Shown: positions 13,487-15,736 of the stretch, piece after piece
Layout of the letters: each line of letters starts with the position of its first letter
Numbering within the stretch: position 1 is the stretch's first letter
From: an uncultured Acetatifactor sp.
Lineage (GTDB): Bacteria > Bacillota > Clostridia > Lachnospirales > Lachnospiraceae
Length of the DNA stretch: 15,736 bases
Assembly: GCA_910586515.1 (NCBI GenBank)
Contig: CAJUGL010000070.1
Span: 1 to 15,736, forward strand
Direction of reading: 5' to 3'
Made by a program: the position numbers and the translations under genes
The notes under the pieces: model-generated
The model's database searches: none
What the model was told of the DNA's origin: nothing
The model's input: the letters and a program-made list of their open reading frames with translations, nothing else

Positions 13487-14530
13487 ATGGTGGAACAAAG
13501 GGATATAGATATCATAATGAATAATCCCATAGACTGGGAGAGGTTCAGAAATAAGACGGTTCTGGTCACGGGAGCTACCGGAAGGCTTGGAATGTATCTT
13601 GTAGAGGCTGTCAGTAAAGCCGATATTGACTGGAACCTTAATGTCACGATTATCGCGCTGGCAAGAAATGGGAAGAAGTTGGAGAGAGTGTTCGGTGAAT
13701 CCTTAAAACTGCCCAATGTCCATACACTGGTACAGGACATTACGGAACCGATCAGATGGGACGGAGCTGTGCATTACATTTTCCACACGGCAGGGGCGGC
13801 CAGCCCCATGGACTTTACCAATGAGCCGGTGGACACCCTCTGGGGGCATCTACAGGGGACGCGGAACGTGCTGGAGCTTGCCAAAGAGAAGAAAAGTGAG
13901 AAGGTTCTTTATGTATCTACCGTCGAAATATACGGTGAGTGGAAGCGGGAAGAAGGGATTCGGGAGGATGACATGGGGGCTCTCCACTGTGACGGAGCCA
14001 GAGCCTGTTATCCGGAGGCAAAGCGTATGTGCGAGACTATGTTGGCGTCTTATGAGGCGCAGTACGGCATCCCCTATGTGGGAGTCCGGCTCTGCCATAC
14101 ATTCGGCCCGGGGATATCCCTGGAGGACGGGCGGGCGTTTTCGGAGTTCCTCCGGAATGTGATAAAGGGGGAGGACATCGTGCTGCAGTCGGACGGCAGC
14201 GCGGTGCGCACCTACACTTATGTGGCGGATGCCATCGGCGGGATGCTGCTGGCATTTACGAAAGGAAGAGAACATTATTACAATATTGCGAATTTGGATA
14301 ATCTGATCAGCATCCGGGATTTGGCGGAACTGATTGCCGGGCTGGATGCCAGGGGCAGGGTGAAGGTGCGGTATGCCAGCCAGGAGGGGCAGAAGCTGCA
14401 GTATCTGCCTTTCAAGCTTGGCATCATGAACGTGGACAGGATCATGGGTATAGGTTGGCATCCGCAGGTGGGGCTGGAGGACGCGTTCCGGTATACGCTG
14501 GAGTCCTTTCAGCAGAGGAGCGGGAGCTGA
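13487..14530 (+). CDS. NAD-dependent epimerase/dehydratase (extended SDR, UDP-glucuronate decarboxylase-like)
   Basis: A 347-residue extended short-chain dehydrogenase. VTGATGRLG (27-35) is the NAD-binding glycine motif. HTAGAASPMDF, YVSTVEIYGEW (catalytic-loop Ser/Thr) and Y175-P-E-A-K179 (the YxxxK pair) follow. RLCHTFGPG, RTYTYVADAIGGML and YNIANLDNLISIRDLAELI complete the usual substrate domain. Closest in pattern are UDP-glucuronate decarboxylase and related nucleotide-sugar dehydratases. ATG 13487 is chosen because AGGAG (13475-13479) sits seven bases upstream and the protein then opens as the family does (IDWERFRNKTVLVTGATG). A GTG at 13412 overlaps the previous stop but adds 25 unconserved residues. 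Its partner cytidylyltransferase suggests it acts on a CDP- or phosphate-linked sugar or polyol. The exact reaction is not determinable. Confidence 0.88.
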   Translation: MVEQRDIDIIMNNPIDWERFRNKTVLVTGATGRLGMYLVEAVSKADIDWNLNVTIIALARNGKKLERVFGESLKLPNVHTLVQDITEPIRWDGAVHYIFHTAGAASPMDFTNEPVDTLWGHLQGTRNVLELAKEKKSEKVLYVSTVEIYGEWKREEGIREDDMGALHCDGARACYPEAKRMCETMLASYEAQYGIPYVGVRLCHTFGPGISLEDGRAFSEFLRNVIKGEDIVLQSDGSAVRTYTYVADAIGGMLLAFTKGREHYYNIANLDNLISIRDLAELIAGLDARGRVKVRYASQEGQKLQYLPFKLGIMNVDRIMGIGWHPQVGLEDAFRYTLESFQQRSGS

Positions 14531-14597
14531 GGACGAGAGAATGTGGGCGGGGCAGGGACATGAATGAATCTGCGGAGATGGAAAAAGGAAAACAGGG

Positions 14598-14727
14598 CAG
14601 GATGTTGCTGAATCTGCCGAAAGAAGAAACAGAGGTAGGGTAAAAAGGAACCGAACCTGCGGAAAGAGAAAACAGAGGTAGGGCAGACGGTTGCTAAATC
14701 GGCCGAAAGAGAAAGGCGGGAGCAGGG
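14598..14727. repeat. Degenerate 43-bp tandem repeat, about 2.5-3 copies
   Basis: Three blocks starting at 14614, 14657 and 14700 share the core CTGCnGAAAGAnnAAACAGAGGTAGGG, with the third more diverged (CGGCCGAAAGAGAAAGGCGGG). The flank TTGCTGAATC before the first block recurs as TTGCTAAATC before the third. Spacing is exactly 43 bases both times. The array lies between the SDR gene and the conserved part of the next gene and introduces stops (14641-14643, 14695-14697) into that gene's frame. Confidence 0.7.
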
Positions 14728-14748
14728 ATAAACGAGGAAGAGCGGTAT

Positions 14749-15736
14749 ATTCAAAAAAGAATATGGAAGGCGAGAGTCCAGAGCATCCCTTTTTATCTCT
14801 GCAGAATCTTTCCCATTCGCCGGAAGAAAATCGTCTTCTGCTGTATCGAGGGAACCACGGGTTATACCTGCAACCCCAAATATATCGCGGAAGAGTTTAT
14901 CCGTCGGAACGAGGGGTATGAGCTGGTATGGCTGGTGAACGATGTGGCGAAGGGGTTTCCGGAGGAGATAAAGGTTGTCCGCAACACCTTGTGGAACAGG
15001 GCATATCAGCTGTCCACGGCGCATTTTTGGATAGACAACAGCAGGAAACAGCTGGAGGCCAGGAAGCGCAGAGGGCAGATTTACATTCAGACCTGGCATG
15101 CGAAGCTGGGGTTCAAGCCCACCTGCCTGGACAGGGGAAAATCCTTTTCCAGGATTGCGTATCTGGTCAGCAAGCACGATTCGGACATGATAGATTATGT
15201 GCTGTCCAACTCAAAGTGGTACGATGACACGCTTCCCACAGGGATGATTTATAACGGGCCGGTACTACGGACAGGTTCGCCGCGGTGCGACATCCTGGTC
15301 AATGACAGGACTGTGGCAAGGAAGAAAGTAAGGGAAGCCTATTATCTGGAAAAGGACGCGAAGATACTCATGTATGCGCCCACGTTCCGAGGAGGAAGCC
15401 AGGGGACGGACAGGGCCATTGCGGTAAACCAGGAATTCCCGGAGTTCGGGCGGCTGCTGGGGGCACTGGAGAAAAGGTTCGGCGGGACATGGTATCTGTT
15501 CCTGCGGCTGCATCCCCAGCTGGTGGCCCGGAACATGGACAAGGGAGAGGAAGACGGCGGGACGGAGGAAAGGCATTCCGATGGCAGAAAGAAAAGAATC
15601 GTGGATGTGAGCCGTGTGGACGATATGTATGAGATATTGGCCGGATGCGATGCCTTTATGACGGATTATTCCAGCGCGGCCTTTGATGCGGCCGTGATGA
15701 AGATACCGGTGTTCCTGTATGCGGATGATTATGGGG
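14749..15736 (+). CDS. CDP-glycerol/CDP-polyol phosphotransferase (TagB/TagF family), 3' partial, unusual start
   Basis: The frame runs open from the stop at 14695-14697 to the end of the window. Conserved family sequence begins by about 14760 (RVQSIPFYLCRIFPIRRKKI) and continues YTCNPKYIAEEF, QTWHAKLGFK (H117, the catalytic TWHG-like His), VLSNSKWYD, GSPRCDIL, LMYAPTFRGG, FLRLHPQL (H255) and MTDYSSAAFDAAV (306 region), the CDP-binding signature. Numbering is from ATT 14749. A polar insert (about 265-285) precedes the last motif. These enzymes transfer phosphoglycerol or phosphoribitol from a CDP donor to a membrane glycan or protein acceptor. No ATG, GTG, TTG or CTG exists between 14698 and the conserved region; the first GTG (14935) would cut off conserved residues. 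ATT 14749, with GAGGA ten bases upstream, is the best guess. A frameshift or a decayed 5' end are the alternatives. Confidence 0.85.
   Translation, partial: MQKRIWKARVQSIPFYLCRIFPIRRKKIVFCCIEGTTGYTCNPKYIAEEFIRRNEGYELVWLVNDVAKGFPEEIKVVRNTLWNRAYQLSTAHFWIDNSRKQLEARKRRGQIYIQTWHAKLGFKPTCLDRGKSFSRIAYLVSKHDSDMIDYVLSNSKWYDDTLPTGMIYNGPVLRTGSPRCDILVNDRTVARKKVREAYYLEKDAKILMYAPTFRGGSQGTDRAIAVNQEFPEFGRLLGALEKRFGGTWYLFLRLHPQLVARNMDKGEEDGGTEERHSDGRKKRIVDVSRVDDMYEILAGCDAFMTDYSSAAFDAAVMKIPVFLYADDYG

Noticed and set aside
14691..14921. TTG-started + strand frame upstream of the CDP-polyol transferase
   Set aside because: From about 14766 its residues do not match the family while the neighbouring frame does, so it is at most a relic of the 5' end if a frameshift occurred.

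Overview
The window looks like accessory chromosome from a gut Clostridia (Bacillota), most likely a Lachnospiraceae. The grounds are strong purine-rich Shine-Dalgarno sites, a moderately high GC content with a G/A-rich coding strand, GTG and TTG starts, and protein families common in that group: Rpn-type nucleases, AAA-ATPase_like/PD-(D/E)XK proteins, Uma2, and CDP-glycerol transferases. Every supported gene is on the + strand. No tRNA, rRNA, CRISPR array or intact transposase was seen.

Layout. 1-267 is the tail of an Rpn-family nuclease/transposase-like gene with an in-frame 24-bp repeat. 268-812 has no intact gene but holds a decayed flagellin C-terminus (about 486-589), a short imperfect tandem repeat, a strong terminator (678-708), a good promoter (714-742) and a leader hairpin. 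813-2450 is an AAA-ATPase_like/PD-(D/E)XK protein. 2498-4837 is a family 2 glycosyltransferase with a TPR tail. 4851-5441 is a Uma2-family endonuclease-fold protein, followed by a 40-bp minisatellite. 5683-8304 is a large protein joining a CDP-glycerol-transferase-like GT-B domain to a probable beta-propeller. 8350-9687 is a natural fusion of a TagD-like cytidylyltransferase and a Gfo/Idh/MocA dehydrogenase. 9939-11537 is a second, unrelated AAA-like/PD-(D/E)XK protein behind a palindrome-rich promoter region. 11584-12318 is a glycerophosphodiester phosphodiesterase. After a 365-bp gap with a likely terminator come an IspD/TarI-type cytidylyltransferase (12684-13415), an extended SDR (13487-14530), and a TagF/TagB-type CDP-polyol phosphotransferase (from about 14749, running off the window) that has no ordinary start codon.

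How the genes fit together. The metabolic genes make a coherent set for a phosphodiester-linked polyol or sugar modification. GDPD can release glycerol-3-phosphate. Two different cytidylyltransferases, each tied to its own NAD(P)-dependent enzyme, would activate polyol phosphates as CDP derivatives. Two CDP-glycerol-transferase-like enzymes would transfer phosphopolyol, and the GT2-TPR protein would add a sugar. The target could be teichoic acid or capsule. The flagellin remnant beside the locus raises another possibility, a flagellin-modification island: the Clostridioides difficile type A flagellar locus also places fliC next to a glycosyltransferase, a nucleotidyltransferase and a CDP-glycerol transferase-like gene. 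Four proteins of the PD-(D/E)XK nuclease superfamily or its relatives are interleaved with these genes, which suggests repeated insertion or rearrangement. The degenerate minisatellites and the damaged 5' end of the last gene also point to recombination. The target and the nucleotide products are inferences; the domain assignments rest on motifs read directly in the sequence.
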